Positions 1 to 8,076 of a stretch of 32,789 nucleotides of DNA are shown piece by piece (the first letter of the stretch is position 1; each line of letters starts with the position of its first letter). The stretch is taken from assembly GCA_964353875.1 (NCBI GenBank), contig CAYGXU010000030.1, forward strand, positions 1 through 32,789, written 5' to 3'. The translations under genes were made by a program, and so were the position numbers. Origin of the DNA: MGNI01 sp964353875 (GTDB lineage: Bacteria; Chloroflexota; Anaerolineae; Anaerolineales; E44-bin32). The notes below the pieces were generated by a model. It made no database searches. It worked only from the letters and a program-made list of their open reading frames with translations, and was not told where the DNA came from.

Positions 1-23
1 ATTATATCAAAGAGGGGAGGGAT

Positions 24-69
24 GCGTCAATTCCCCATCCCCGCTTGAAGCGGGGAGTACCCTTGACGC
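24..69. other. Nested hairpin at the window edge, CRISPR-repeat-like or terminator
   Basis: An outer inverted repeat GCGTCAA (24-30) / TTGACGC (63-69) encloses an inner one, TCCCCGCTT (38-46) / AAGCGGGGA (48-56). On the minus strand it lies just after the stop codon of the 79-aa gene, so it could end that transcript, although no clear T-run follows. The inner TCCCCGC-N5-GCGGGGA core, read on the minus strand as GTAC-TCCCCGC...GCGGGGATGG, resembles the stem of type I-E CRISPR repeats. Only one copy is visible and the window begins 23 bases before it, so neither reading can be settled here. Confidence 0.5.
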
Positions 70-74
70 GGTTC

Positions 75-314
75 TTATGGCAGCTCGGAAGGCACTAGTA
101 ATATCCCGCCTTCAACCTGCGTCCAGGTGAAAATCGCATCCAATATCTTATGTAATATTTTTGCTGACTGGAAATCATAACGATAAAGAGTCGGTGGATT
201 CTTAAGCAGATTTTCAACCCATACCGGCGGATATTTAACCCCCATGTAATCCACAAGAGCCAAAGCAAGATCCCGTACGATCTGTTGACGTTCATCCTCA
301 GTCAAATTTGCCAT
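75..314 (-). CDS. Small conserved-looking hypothetical protein (79 aa)
   Basis: No family was recognised. The start at 312-314 (MANLTEDERQQ) is chosen because an AAGGAG ribosome binding site lies about 8 nt upstream; the frame stays open further upstream, but with no such signal. The product is a soluble 79-residue protein without signal peptide or membrane segment. It has an acidic helical N-terminus, a central DYMGVKYPPVWVENLL segment and a C-terminus rich in hydrophobic and aromatic residues. It may have lost its neighbours at the window edge. The phrase about a proline-rich strand followed by a helix is reminiscent of small toxin-antitoxin partner proteins, but that is only an impression. 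Coding status is supported by the ribosome binding site and a natural-looking composition. Confidence 0.6.
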   Translation of the reverse strand: MANLTEDERQQIVRDLALALVDYMGVKYPPVWVENLLKNPPTLYRYDFQSAKILHKILDAIFTWTQVEGGILLVPSELP

Positions 315-380
315 CGTTGATACTCCTTGCCACTTCACAAGATTCCATCTTTGACCCGAGGGTACTGAACACAGATCCAT

Positions 381-714
381 TTTGACCTTACAAAACGCCT
401 ACAGATGCTGTAAAGAAATTGTTTTCAAATGCTTTGCACACTATGATTGGTTTTCCATCAAAAGAGAGGATTGCCTGGATACTCAAAAACGATTCCCCTA
501 TTCATAATGAACGAATGGAATTCCAGTGGACGCAATTCACCCGATTTAAATATTTCATTTTGCGTATCCGCGCCAATATTCTCAAATGCACCATTTATAA
601 TAATTCGGAAGCAAATGATCTCAATTTCTGCGGAAAAGCCAATCAGCAAAATGAGATGAAGGACTATTCAAATAGGGTGTTGCCAACCTCTAAACTCGAT
701 GGAAGGAAAACAAT
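381..714. other. Intergenic region, AT-rich, no gene seen
   Basis: This 334-bp stretch separates two divergently transcribed genes, so it should hold promoters for both. Short frames on both strands (for example 419-739 plus) have no ribosome binding site and unnatural composition, and they are read as chance. The only clear signal is the GGAAGGA ribosome binding site at 701-707 for the gene starting at 715. Confidence 0.6.
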
Positions 715-2055
715 ATGGGCAAGATTACTCATGTCGTGAAACGCAGTGGGGCGATCGTCCCGTTCAACCAAGACCGCATCACCAATGCCATTTACCGCGC
801 CGCCGTCGCCGTCGGAGGGCGCGATCGGGAACGGGCGGAATGGTTGGCCGGAGAAGTTGTCAAGCTTTTGGAAGAGCGATGTCCCCAAGGTCAACCCCCC
901 CACATCGAAGAGATTCAAGACATCGTCGAAGAAGTCTTGATTGAAAATGGGCACTCTCGAGTTGCCAAAGAATACATACTCTATCGGGACGAACGCGCCA
1001 GGAAGCGACGTGAGGATGCTGAGCGCGCCTCACGACCCTCAGGGAATATCCCCTGGGCGAAGATATGGCATGTGCTTGATTGGGCCGTTGCTCACGATCT
1101 TGATACGATTGAAGCTCTTAATGAGCGCATCCGCCATGGCGAATTTCCCCACATCGTTCATGAGTCGGAGGCAGCTTATGAGGATGATGTGCGTGGCGCG
1201 GCGGACAGGATTGCCCAACGCAAGGATGAATTAAAGATGGTCATCATCAGCGGGCCTTCTTCCTCTGGAAAGACGACCACGACCATCAAACTTGAGAATC
1301 ATTTGAAACGCATGGGGCTGAGGTTTGTCGCACTCAATGTCGACAACTATTTTTTCGACTTGGAGATGCATCCGAAAGATGAATTTGGAGATTATGACTT
1401 TGAGACGCCCCAGGCGCTCGATCTAGATCTGATCAGCGATCAATTGCAAAGGCTCACTCAGGGCGAAGAAGTGTTGATCCCTCACTATGACTTCAAAAAG
1501 GGGAAACGTGCGCTCAACCGGACGCCGATGAACTTGGCTGAAAATGAAATTCTGCTTATTGACAGCCTTCACGGCCTCTTCCCCAAGATGACCAAGGGAG
1601 TCCCGAATGAGATGAAATTTATACTTTACCTCGAACCTCTGCTGCAGATGAAAGGACCCGATGGACGTTATATCCGCTGGACCGATCTGCGCTTGATCCG
1701 TCGTATGCTGCGGGATGCCTCTCATCGCGCCTATGATCCACAAAAAACCCTGGAACATTGGCATTATGTGCGCGCCAGTGAATTGCGTTACATCATCCCC
1801 CAAATCAACACGACGGATTACATCATCAACAGCGGCATGCCCTATGAAATCGCCATCTACCGACCTCGGTTGCTTGACCAATTCGCACAGTGGGATGAGT
1901 TATACAAAGACGACCCATTGCGAGAAGATGCTTACACTCGCGCCTCGAGGGTGCATGAAATGCTGGAGGTAGTAGAGCCAGTTGAAGATGAATCCCCCAT
2001 CCCCTCCGATTCGGTGCTGCGGGAATTCATCGGCGGAAGTAGTTTAAAATATTGA
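715..2055 (+). CDS. ATP-cone domain fused to a uridine kinase-like P-loop kinase
   Basis: The 446-aa protein has two parts. Residues 3-95 match the ATP-cone fold (start ITHVVKRSGAIVPFNQDRI), an allosteric ATP/dATP-binding domain known from ribonucleotide reductases and NrdR. Residues about 172-400 are a phosphoribulokinase/uridine kinase-type P-loop domain with Walker A GPSSSGKTT at 180-188 and the uridine-kinase-like VDNYFFD stretch. The likely reaction is ATP-dependent phosphorylation of a nucleoside or similar small molecule in the cytoplasm, with the cone sensing nucleotide levels; the substrate is inference. The start has a GGAAGGA ribosome binding site 7 nt upstream. It is monocistronic and converges on the MFS gene with only 21 bp between the stops. 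The C-terminal ~45 residues are acidic and probably flexible. Confidence 0.88.
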   Translation: MGKITHVVKRSGAIVPFNQDRITNAIYRAAVAVGGRDRERAEWLAGEVVKLLEERCPQGQPPHIEEIQDIVEEVLIENGHSRVAKEYILYRDERARKRREDAERASRPSGNIPWAKIWHVLDWAVAHDLDTIEALNERIRHGEFPHIVHESEAAYEDDVRGAADRIAQRKDELKMVIISGPSSSGKTTTTIKLENHLKRMGLRFVALNVDNYFFDLEMHPKDEFGDYDFETPQALDLDLISDQLQRLTQGEEVLIPHYDFKKGKRALNRTPMNLAENEILLIDSLHGLFPKMTKGVPNEMKFILYLEPLLQMKGPDGRYIRWTDLRLIRRMLRDASHRAYDPQKTLEHWHYVRASELRYIIPQINTTDYIINSGMPYEIAIYRPRLLDQFAQWDELYKDDPLREDAYTRASRVHEMLEVVEPVEDESPIPSDSVLREFIGGSSLKY

Positions 2056-2076
2056 TGGGGAAAAAGCGTTCTAAAA

Positions 2077-3321
2077 TCATGGCTGCGAAGAATGCAAGGA
2101 GCTTTTCGGTTGAGGCAGACGCCGCCCCACGATAAGGGCCATCAGGAAGAAGATCATGGCCGTGGCAATAAAGGTGCCCCGTAGGCCCAACCACACTGCC
2201 AAACCCGATCCCAACAACGGGGCTAAAGCCCTCGCTCCCGCCTGAATGGAGTTATCCAATCCATAAACCGCACCTTCCTCTCCCGGTAAGGTGTAACCCG
2301 CTAAAAGCGCGCTGATAGCGGGTATGATCCCCCCCAATGCTACGCCCACCAGCGCATAAAGGACCAGCATCTGCCAACCCGCGCTCACAAAGCCCTGCGG
2401 AAGGTAGAAAAGACCGCCCAGGAGAGTACACCCAATAACGATTCTTTGATGGCCGATGCGATCTCCCCATCGACCCAGGAAGAATGAACTTAATGTCGTG
2501 GAAGCCGCCGCTACCCCAATCACCAATCCCGTAAAGGTGTTTACCCCCGTATCCCCTATGAGCAAAGTCTGGATGAAGAGCGGGATAATCGGGATGACCA
2601 TCATCCGGCCAAGTTGAGTCAAGAAACGCATCGCATAGCAAATGACCACTCCCGGTAAGGAGAGAATCTGGCGCCATTGTTCGAGGAAGCCATTGGCTTC
2701 CACGCCATGATTTTCTGAGGGGATAAATTCCTCCCGTACCCCAAGCAGAACCGTAATCCCAGAGATGAAGAGAAGACCTGAAGTAACGTAGAAGGTTGCG
2801 CTGTAACCAAAGGCATCGGCGACAACCCCCCCAATCAAAGGACCAACCGCGACGCCGGTCCCGATCCCCACCTGGAGCAAGCCCATGGCGTAGCCTGTGC
2901 GATCACGCGGAGCAAGTGAAGCGACCATCGCATTAGACGCCGCGACAGTCCCCGTGATCAACCCTTGAACGGCTCGTAGAAGCACCAACTCTTCCGCCGA
3001 TCGCACGAACGCCATTAGAAGCACGATCACTACTCCGCCGAACATCGAACGTTCAACCATTAATTTGCGGCCATACTTATCCGCCAGCATGCCCCAAACA
3101 GGCGAAGCGAGCATCATGGAGAAACCTTGAGCCGAATACACCAATCCCGCCAAAAACTCGATGCTCATCCCGCTGGAGGATCCCAAGTCTTTCACATACA
3201 ATGGCAAGAATGGGAATATGCTAGAAAAACCCACCGCGGTCATCATCTGGGCGAAGAATAAGATGTACAACGTCCGCTGCCAGCGCGAGTCGATGGCTTG
3301 TTTCAAGGGAGAAGGCTTCAT
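2077..3321 (-). CDS. MFS transporter, drug:H+ antiporter (DHA1-like) type
   Basis: The 414-aa protein has about twelve hydrophobic segments in two halves, as usual for 12-TM major facilitator carriers of about 400 residues. MFS motif A is clear between TM2 and TM3 (GMLADKYGRKLMV, 77-89) and a degenerate copy occurs in the second half (GRWGDRIGHQR). The antiporter motif C occurs in TM5 (GTGVAVGPLIGG, ~154-164), which in this superfamily marks proton-coupled efflux pumps rather than uptake carriers. The likely role is export of a small molecule or drug across the cytoplasmic membrane; the substrate cannot be told. The ribosome binding site is weak (TGAGG about 13 nt upstream). It stands alone and converges on the kinase gene. 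Confidence 0.88.
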   Translation of the reverse strand: MKPSPLKQAIDSRWQRTLYILFFAQMMTAVGFSSIFPFLPLYVKDLGSSSGMSIEFLAGLVYSAQGFSMMLASPVWGMLADKYGRKLMVERSMFGGVVIVLLMAFVRSAEELVLLRAVQGLITGTVAASNAMVASLAPRDRTGYAMGLLQVGIGTGVAVGPLIGGVVADAFGYSATFYVTSGLLFISGITVLLGVREEFIPSENHGVEANGFLEQWRQILSLPGVVICYAMRFLTQLGRMMVIPIIPLFIQTLLIGDTGVNTFTGLVIGVAAASTTLSSFFLGRWGDRIGHQRIVIGCTLLGGLFYLPQGFVSAGWQMLVLYALVGVALGGIIPAISALLAGYTLPGEEGAVYGLDNSIQAGARALAPLLGSGLAVWLGLRGTFIATAMIFFLMALIVGRRLPQPKSSLHSSQP

Positions 3322-3806
3322 AACGGTTGAATCATACCTCAGGAAGGAGCAACCTGTGGGATTTCCTTCTTACGCTCTTTACGTTCTTCCCGTCCTATCC
3401 AGCCAAAAAACAGCAGACATCTACACAACAGACAGTCATTGAACGCGGCATTCAATTCGAATTCTCTACCCTTATTCATTAGATCCATTGTAATTACTCG
3501 CCCATAGCTGCAAACGCAGATCCTAAAGGTCTTTTAGCAACGCAATCGATTAGACTGGTATTAAATTCGCACTTGAAGAGCGAGGTTGGCTTGCAGAATA
3601 GACCTTTAGGGTCTCTGCCTGAGCAGAAATGATCGGCTAACACAGCATTTTGAGCGGATTTCAGCGCGTTCTTTTAATAAGCGCTGTCCGGAAGAATGAG
3701 GTAAGATATTTCGAACGATCACAACCCATTTGCAGCGCAATGCCATGCCTGCTGATCATATGGCAATTTGCTTAATGCCACCGGATTCCCATGAGGGAGA
3801 GCGAAT
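3322..3806. other. Intergenic region with a dispersed repeat copy
   Basis: This stretch lies between the MFS gene (minus) and the Mth938-like gene (plus). It holds copy A of the dispersed element (3491-3625), otherwise no coding signal. The bases GAGGGAGAG at about 3793-3801 are the ribosome binding site of the next gene, whose first 55 bp are present twice because of the assembly gap. Confidence 0.6.
3491..3625. repeat. Dispersed palindrome-ended element, copy A
   Basis: This 135-bp stretch aligns end to end, with a single-base length difference and scattered substitutions, to 24690-24825. Both copies carry the same inverted pair near the ends. Here it is AGATCCTAAAGGTCT (3518-3532) facing AGACCTTTAGGGTCT (3600-3614), 14 of 15 positions complementary. 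The last 26 bases (3600-3625) are identical in the two copies. No reading frame is conserved, so it looks like a non-autonomous mobile element or a structured intergenic repeat. Confidence 0.8.
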
Positions 3807-3861
3807 ATGCACCCCAGGATCGACAAAGAGAAATTCGGCTCTATCACCATCGAGGGGATGA

Positions 3862-3961
3862 NNNNNNNNNNNNNNNNNNNNNNNNNNNNNNNNNNNNNNN
3901 NNNNNNNNNNNNNNNNNNNNNNNNNNNNNNNNNNNNNNNNNNNNNNNNNNNNNNNNNNNNN
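3862..3961. other. Assembly gap (100 N) with duplicated 55-bp edges
   Basis: The run of exactly 100 N is a scaffold placeholder. The 55 bases before it (3807-3861) are identical to the 55 bases after it (3962-4016). This is what is left when two contigs that overlap by one k-mer length are joined by a scaffolder without merging. The true genome most likely has neither the N run nor one of the copies, so the real sequence runs from 3806 directly into 3962. Any frame read through the N run is an artefact. Confidence 0.93.
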
Positions 3962-4324
3962 ATGCACCCCAGGATCGACAAAGAGAAATTCGGCTCTATC
4001 ACCATCGAGGGGATGACTTATCGCCACGATGTGATCGTCCAGCCTGATGGTCAGGTGAAAGAGCGGAAAAAGGAGCTCTCCAAAGCCATTTATGGCACCT
4101 CCCATACCATTTCCCTGGATGAAGCGCAGTACATCTACACGAAGGGTACCGCTCTGCTGATCATTGGGGCTGGAAAATTCGGGCGCGTTAAGCTCTCGGG
4201 GGAAGCGGCGGCGTATTTCAACCAAGAGGGTTGCGATGTCAAGCTCTTGCCCACATCGCAGGCCATCCATTTTTGGAATGAGACAGAAGGGCAGGCGATT
4301 GGCTTATTCCATGTATCATGCTAG
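3962..4324 (+). CDS. Mth938-like domain protein
   Basis: The 120-aa protein matches the Mth938-like (DUF498) family by its whole course: an N-terminal strand pair (KFGSITIEG), YRHDVIVQPDG, a central ALLIIGAGKFGRVKLS, and the late LLPTSQAIHFWNE followed by a short GLFHVSC end. Family members are about 110-125 residues, single-domain and cytoplasmic; the eukaryotic relatives (AAMDC, NDUFAF3) act in complex assembly, but the bacterial role is not known. The start is the ATG at 3962. Its ribosome binding site (GAGGGAG) is seen only in the left copy of the duplicated edge (about 3793-3801), which supports collapsing the gap. It looks monocistronic and converges on the SDR operon. Confidence 0.85.
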   Translation: MHPRIDKEKFGSITIEGMTYRHDVIVQPDGQVKERKKELSKAIYGTSHTISLDEAQYIYTKGTALLIIGAGKFGRVKLSGEAAAYFNQEGCDVKLLPTSQAIHFWNETEGQAIGLFHVSC

Positions 4325-4410
4325 GTGGAGTAAGTTATAAGAGCTTCAGGAATTAACTGATCTGCCTTGTGCACATCCCGCCATCACTTTACAGCGATCC
4401 ATTCAGCTGC

Positions 4411-5196
4411 TCATCCTGCCAGGCCACCCCCATCTACCACCAACGCTACTCCCGTAATAAACGAAGCTGCTTCGCTGACCAGGAAAAGCGCTGCCTGCGC
4501 CACTTCCTCCGGTGTCCCGATCCGCCCGAGAGGCCGATCTGCGGCACCGATCAGGAATTCTTCAAAGGGGATGCCCAGTTGCCTCGCCTCCGATTTCAAC
4601 ATGGGCGTATTCACATCCCCAGGGCAGAGGCAATTCACACGCACCTTCTCGTGGGCATGATCCAGCGCCATGGCCTTGGTGAGCAGCACCACTCCACCTT
4701 TAGAAGCGCAATAGGCCGCGGCTTGTCTCCCTCCAACCAGGCCCCAGCCAGAGGCAATGTTTACAATCGCGCCGCCGCCCCCTTCGATCATGACCGGAAG
4801 CGCGTATTTGCACATCAGGAAAGTGCCTTTCAGATTAACATCGAGGATGCGGTTCCAATCCGCCTCGGATGTTTCGGGAACCGTGGCCCGCACGATGACA
4901 CCCGCCGCGTTCACCAAAATATGAAGCCCTCCAAAAGCCTGCCGTATAGCTTCCGCCGTGCTTTGACAGGCCTGCGCCTGGGTCACATCACAAGGAAAGT
5001 ATCGCCCCATCCCCCCTGTACTCCGGATGTCTTTAACCACAGCTTCTCCGCCGATGGGATCGATATCTGCAACGACAACCGTTGCCCTGGCTTGCGCCAG
5101 CATTCGTGCCGTAGCTCGTCCGATCCCTGAAGCGCCCCCGGTCACCAATGCGACCCGTCCAGCAAGTCCCCTAAAAGGCTGCTCATCCCTCAACAT
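4411..5196 (-). CDS. SDR family NAD(P)-dependent oxidoreductase
   Basis: The 261-aa classical short-chain dehydrogenase has the cofactor motif TGGASGIG (19-26), NAAG (96-99), N121, and the catalytic set S149, Y162 and K166 (YCASK). The family usually runs 250-260 residues and oxidises or reduces alcohols and ketones in the cytoplasm. D44 after the second strand (VVVADID) favours NAD+ over NADP+, an inference from family rules. The ATG at 5194-5196 is preferred over the GTG directly before it, with a GGAAGG site about 9 nt upstream. The gene overlaps the end of the aminotransferase gene by 14 nt, so it is the last gene of a translationally coupled three-gene operon. The substrate is unknown and is probably the product of the neighbouring enzymes. 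Confidence 0.9.
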   Translation of the reverse strand: MLRDEQPFRGLAGRVALVTGGASGIGRATARMLAQARATVVVADIDPIGGEAVVKDIRSTGGMGRYFPCDVTQAQACQSTAEAIRQAFGGLHILVNAAGVIVRATVPETSEADWNRILDVNLKGTFLMCKYALPVMIEGGGGAIVNIASGWGLVGGRQAAAYCASKGGVVLLTKAMALDHAHEKVRVNCLCPGDVNTPMLKSEARQLGIPFEEFLIGAADRPLGRIGTPEEVAQAALFLVSEAASFITGVALVVDGGGLAG

Positions 5197-6511
5197 CACT
5201 CAATGCCTTCCTTACCGCTTGAAGCGTGAACTCTACTTCAACTTCAGTATGCACCGAAGAAACCACCGAGTGCAACGCTGCTGAGGGAGAAATGTAGACT
5301 CCCTGCGCCATTAGCGCAAGTGCGAAAGCCCGAAATTTGGTGCGATCTACATATGTGCAGAACGCCCGATAGTCCCGAATGGCGGCTTGATCGGTGAATA
5401 GAATCTGGAACATAGGCCCCACCCCCTGCACAATAGCCGATGCTCCCTTCTCTTGAAAGATCGTTCGAAGTCCTTGACAAAGGTTTTCGGCGATCTTCCA
5501 GGTATGCTTGAAGGCGGCGCCATCCTGGCGGCATAATTCAAGCAGGTTGGCGCGTGTGGCATACAGTCCCACCCGCGAGGCGTTCTGCGTGCCATAGTGC
5601 AACACCCCGCCCCACGCCAGCGCTTCCATGATCTCCGCCCTTCCCACCAGTGCTGCAACCGGCAATCCCGCCCCCAAAGCCTTACCAAAAGTGGCCAGGT
5701 CCGGCACAATTTTATAGTATTCTCCGCAGCCTCCACGGGCGATGCGAAAGCCGGTTACGGTTTCATCCAGGATCAGGAGAATGCCCTCTCGGTTGGTGAT
5801 CTCCCGCAATCCCTGAAGATAACCAGGCTCAGGCGGGATCACTCCCATATTCCCCATGATCCCCTCGGTGATCACCGCCGCGATCTTCCCCCGATGGGTA
5901 TCGATGGCGCGTTCCACCGCCTGCAAGTCGTTCCAGGGCACCAAAATCGTGTCCTCCAATGCGCGTCGGTTCAAACCGGAACTGTCGGCGATTTTAATCG
6001 GGTCGCGCCGATGACCCAATGAAACCGGCGGATGCGGATGGGCATTGACGAGGAAATCGTCAAACCAGCCATGATAATGCCCCTCGAACTTAATGAATTT
6101 CGGTTTTCCAGTATACCCACGCGCCAGGCGGATGGCGACCATGGCCGCCTCCGTACCGGTGTTAGCGAAACGAACCCTCTCCGCACAGGGCACCATCTTC
6201 TGGATCTGCTCGGCAACCTCGATCTCGACTTCTGTGGCAGCGGCGAACAGACTGCCGCTTGCTGCTGCTGCGCCAATCGCCTCCTCAATGCGAGGGTGTG
6301 CATGCCCAAGAGGCAGAGCACCATAGGCCATCATCCAATCCACATAGCGATTTCCATCCACGTCGAAAAGATAGGCGCCCCTGCCCCGCTCGATGAAAAG
6401 GGGATAGGCGCCATAGTTCGCTGGGCCGCGTGAAGGGGAACTCACGCCTTCCACCAGCACGCCCAATGCCCGTTCGAAGAGAGCTCGGGACCTTTCTGTT
6501 TGATAGCTCAT
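5183..6511 (-). CDS. Class III PLP aminotransferase, glutamate-1-semialdehyde aminomutase-like
   Basis: The protein (442 aa from the ATG at 6509-6511) shows the fold of class III aminotransferases: NTGTEA at about 117-122 binding the cofactor phosphate, DET at 249-251 contacting the PLP ring and TFGKALGAG with the Schiff-base lysine K277. The overall layout is closest to HemL-type aminomutases, but it lies with two dehydrogenase-like genes and no heme genes, so a catabolic or biosynthetic transaminase or aminomutase on another substrate is more likely. The upstream GTG at 6518-6520 would give 445 aa and a 2-base overlap, but the AGGAAGG site fits the ATG at 6511. It follows the Rossmann protein gene by 5 nt and overlaps the SDR gene by 14 nt. 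Confidence 0.87.
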   Translation of the reverse strand: MSYQTERSRALFERALGVLVEGVSSPSRGPANYGAYPLFIERGRGAYLFDVDGNRYVDWMMAYGALPLGHAHPRIEEAIGAAAASGSLFAAATEVEIEVAEQIQKMVPCAERVRFANTGTEAAMVAIRLARGYTGKPKFIKFEGHYHGWFDDFLVNAHPHPPVSLGHRRDPIKIADSSGLNRRALEDTILVPWNDLQAVERAIDTHRGKIAAVITEGIMGNMGVIPPEPGYLQGLREITNREGILLILDETVTGFRIARGGCGEYYKIVPDLATFGKALGAGLPVAALVGRAEIMEALAWGGVLHYGTQNASRVGLYATRANLLELCRQDGAAFKHTWKIAENLCQGLRTIFQEKGASAIVQGVGPMFQILFTDQAAIRDYRAFCTYVDRTKFRAFALALMAQGVYISPSAALHSVVSSVHTEVEVEFTLQAVRKALSDVEG

Positions 6512-6516
6512 GTCTC

Positions 6517-7656
6517 TCACCTTCCTGTACTAGTTATTTGCACTCCATGCTGAGCTGCAAAGGCTCGGAAACGTTCAATCAACTCAATAGCTCTGGTCTC
6601 AGCTTCTTCAGGTTTAAGCTGCTCACATTCATACCCGAGCAAGTCGTGCATGATTTCCACCGTCTGAGGACAAAATACCACGCTCCCGTCTTCCTCAATC
6701 CGCTCAATGCCATCAAAACGATGGGAGTCTTCGTTGATTTTCCTAGCCTGCGCTAATGTCAGATCAGGAGGGAGGGCCAGAGCAAGCTCATGCTTACTCG
6801 CGATAACCGGATAGCCCCCTGGCATGCCATGTATTCCGGGAACATGCAAATGGATCTCACGATCGGATAGCAAAGCTCGCACAAGACGGACCGTTGAGCC
6901 CGCGGTCAAAAAATGCCACAAAGGTCCATCAGGTATCGGATAAGGGGCAAACAACCACTCATAGGCAGCAACGCCCTCGGTAATATCTTTCCCTTCGAAG
7001 TCGACTCGCAGGTAGTAAGGAGGCGGCTGCCCCTCCTTGCCCCCAAAGACCCACGCCTCCAGGGCATGATGCGCAACCATCGTAACACGCAGGTTGCTGG
7101 GTTCAACGCCAAGCTTTTTGCTGCCAAGAAGCTGTATCTTCGGAATGATCTCACTCAAGTTCCCTACGCCCGCGGAGGGTGTGAGCCCAAGCGCTTTTAG
7201 CACGGGGTTGACAACATCCGGGTAAGAGGCGATCAAGCTGTATCCCTGATAATCGGCAAGCTGCAAGGCTCGCATTAATTTAATGGGTAGGACCAGATGA
7301 ACTGGGAGCCATGCGCCGAATCCGGCTTGTCTCAATTCAGTCCTTTGCTGCGGAGGAAAGAGGTTTGGCAGCCACCATGTCATCAGGCTGGCGGTGCTAA
7401 GCACGATTGCCGGAGAGACCTTGGAGATGGCCTCAGCCGTCTCCTCAATTTGATTCAGATCGAGGGGGACGAAATGAATATCTGGAGCATGCCCCTGCGC
7501 CATCGCTCCTAGGCGAGCCAGGTTGCAGCGCACTTCGCTTTGTTCAACATATTGGCTCCCCACGACGATTCGTCCGATCCCCTCCTCGCGCGCGAGAAGC
7601 TCCAGGATGACCCCGCCCAGATCACCCAGCCCAATCAGAAACAGACTTGCGCCCAT
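6517..7656 (-). CDS. Rossmann-fold dehydrogenase-like protein, unassigned
   Basis: The 379-aa protein begins with a dinucleotide-binding fold (SLFLIGLGDLGGVILELL, with GLGDLGG at about 9-15), followed by VVGSQ after the second strand, as in NAD(P)-dependent dehydrogenases of the saccharopine dehydrogenase-like or opine-like type. The remaining ~250 residues contain a HHALEAWVFGG segment and a conserved-looking C-terminal GYPVIASKHELAL, which I cannot match to a named family. It is the first gene of the three-gene minus-strand operon, and its GAGGG ribosome binding site lies before the ATG at 7654-7656. A likely role is oxidation or reduction of an amino compound that the adjacent aminotransferase and SDR also handle. 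Function is inferred from context and the N-terminal fold only. Confidence 0.7.
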   Translation of the reverse strand: MGASLFLIGLGDLGGVILELLAREEGIGRIVVGSQYVEQSEVRCNLARLGAMAQGHAPDIHFVPLDLNQIEETAEAISKVSPAIVLSTASLMTWWLPNLFPPQQRTELRQAGFGAWLPVHLVLPIKLMRALQLADYQGYSLIASYPDVVNPVLKALGLTPSAGVGNLSEIIPKIQLLGSKKLGVEPSNLRVTMVAHHALEAWVFGGKEGQPPPYYLRVDFEGKDITEGVAAYEWLFAPYPIPDGPLWHFLTAGSTVRLVRALLSDREIHLHVPGIHGMPGGYPVIASKHELALALPPDLTLAQARKINEDSHRFDGIERIEEDGSVVFCPQTVEIMHDLLGYECEQLKPEEAETRAIELIERFRAFAAQHGVQITSTGR

Positions 7657-8076
7657 GATCGCCCTCTAAATGAAGATGTGACACTACACGAGAATATACA
7701 CCATCAGCTCCGGAAAGGTATAGGACCACCCTCACATTCACAGAAGATATGATGGCTATCATTGCCGCACCCACTTGTTCTTGTATTGAGGTGTCTCTAA
7801 TGATCGGCAACAATAAATCTAGATGCAGGGAAGGTCCTTGTCGGTGACTGCTGCGGGCAGGCAGGAGGCTCCTATCCAAATTGATCTTGTGTCAGAAGGC
7901 ATTGAAATAATCCCTGCGATCGTACAACGTCGAACCTCTTGCAGAAATCGGACTCTCCACTGACCCTTCATCTATCACCTTGGGTTTGAGATGATACCGC
8001 CTACATACCTGATGATTTCATTATGGAATGGAGACGGCCAGCATGGTTATTAATCGTTATGCCGGCAGGTATTTCG
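7657..8076. other. Intergenic region, nothing specific seen
   Basis: This 420-bp stretch lies upstream of the minus-strand three-gene operon and downstream of the lipoprotein gene, so it should hold the operon promoter and the lipoprotein terminator. Neither a convincing hairpin with a T-run nor a good ribosome binding site and frame was found. Confidence 0.5.

Noticed and set aside
419..739. 106-codon plus frame upstream of the ATP-cone gene
   Set aside because: No ribosome binding site, unnatural composition and overlap with the next gene's start.
3719..4324. Longer frames through the N run (plus 3791-4324 and minus 3719-4270)
   Set aside because: They depend on translating 100 N and on duplicated 55-bp edges; the real gene is 3962-4324.
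5183..6511. True glutamate-1-semialdehyde aminomutase (hemL) for heme synthesis
   Set aside because: It shares the fold, but the operon holds two dehydrogenase-like genes and no tetrapyrrole genes, so I did not assign the symbol.
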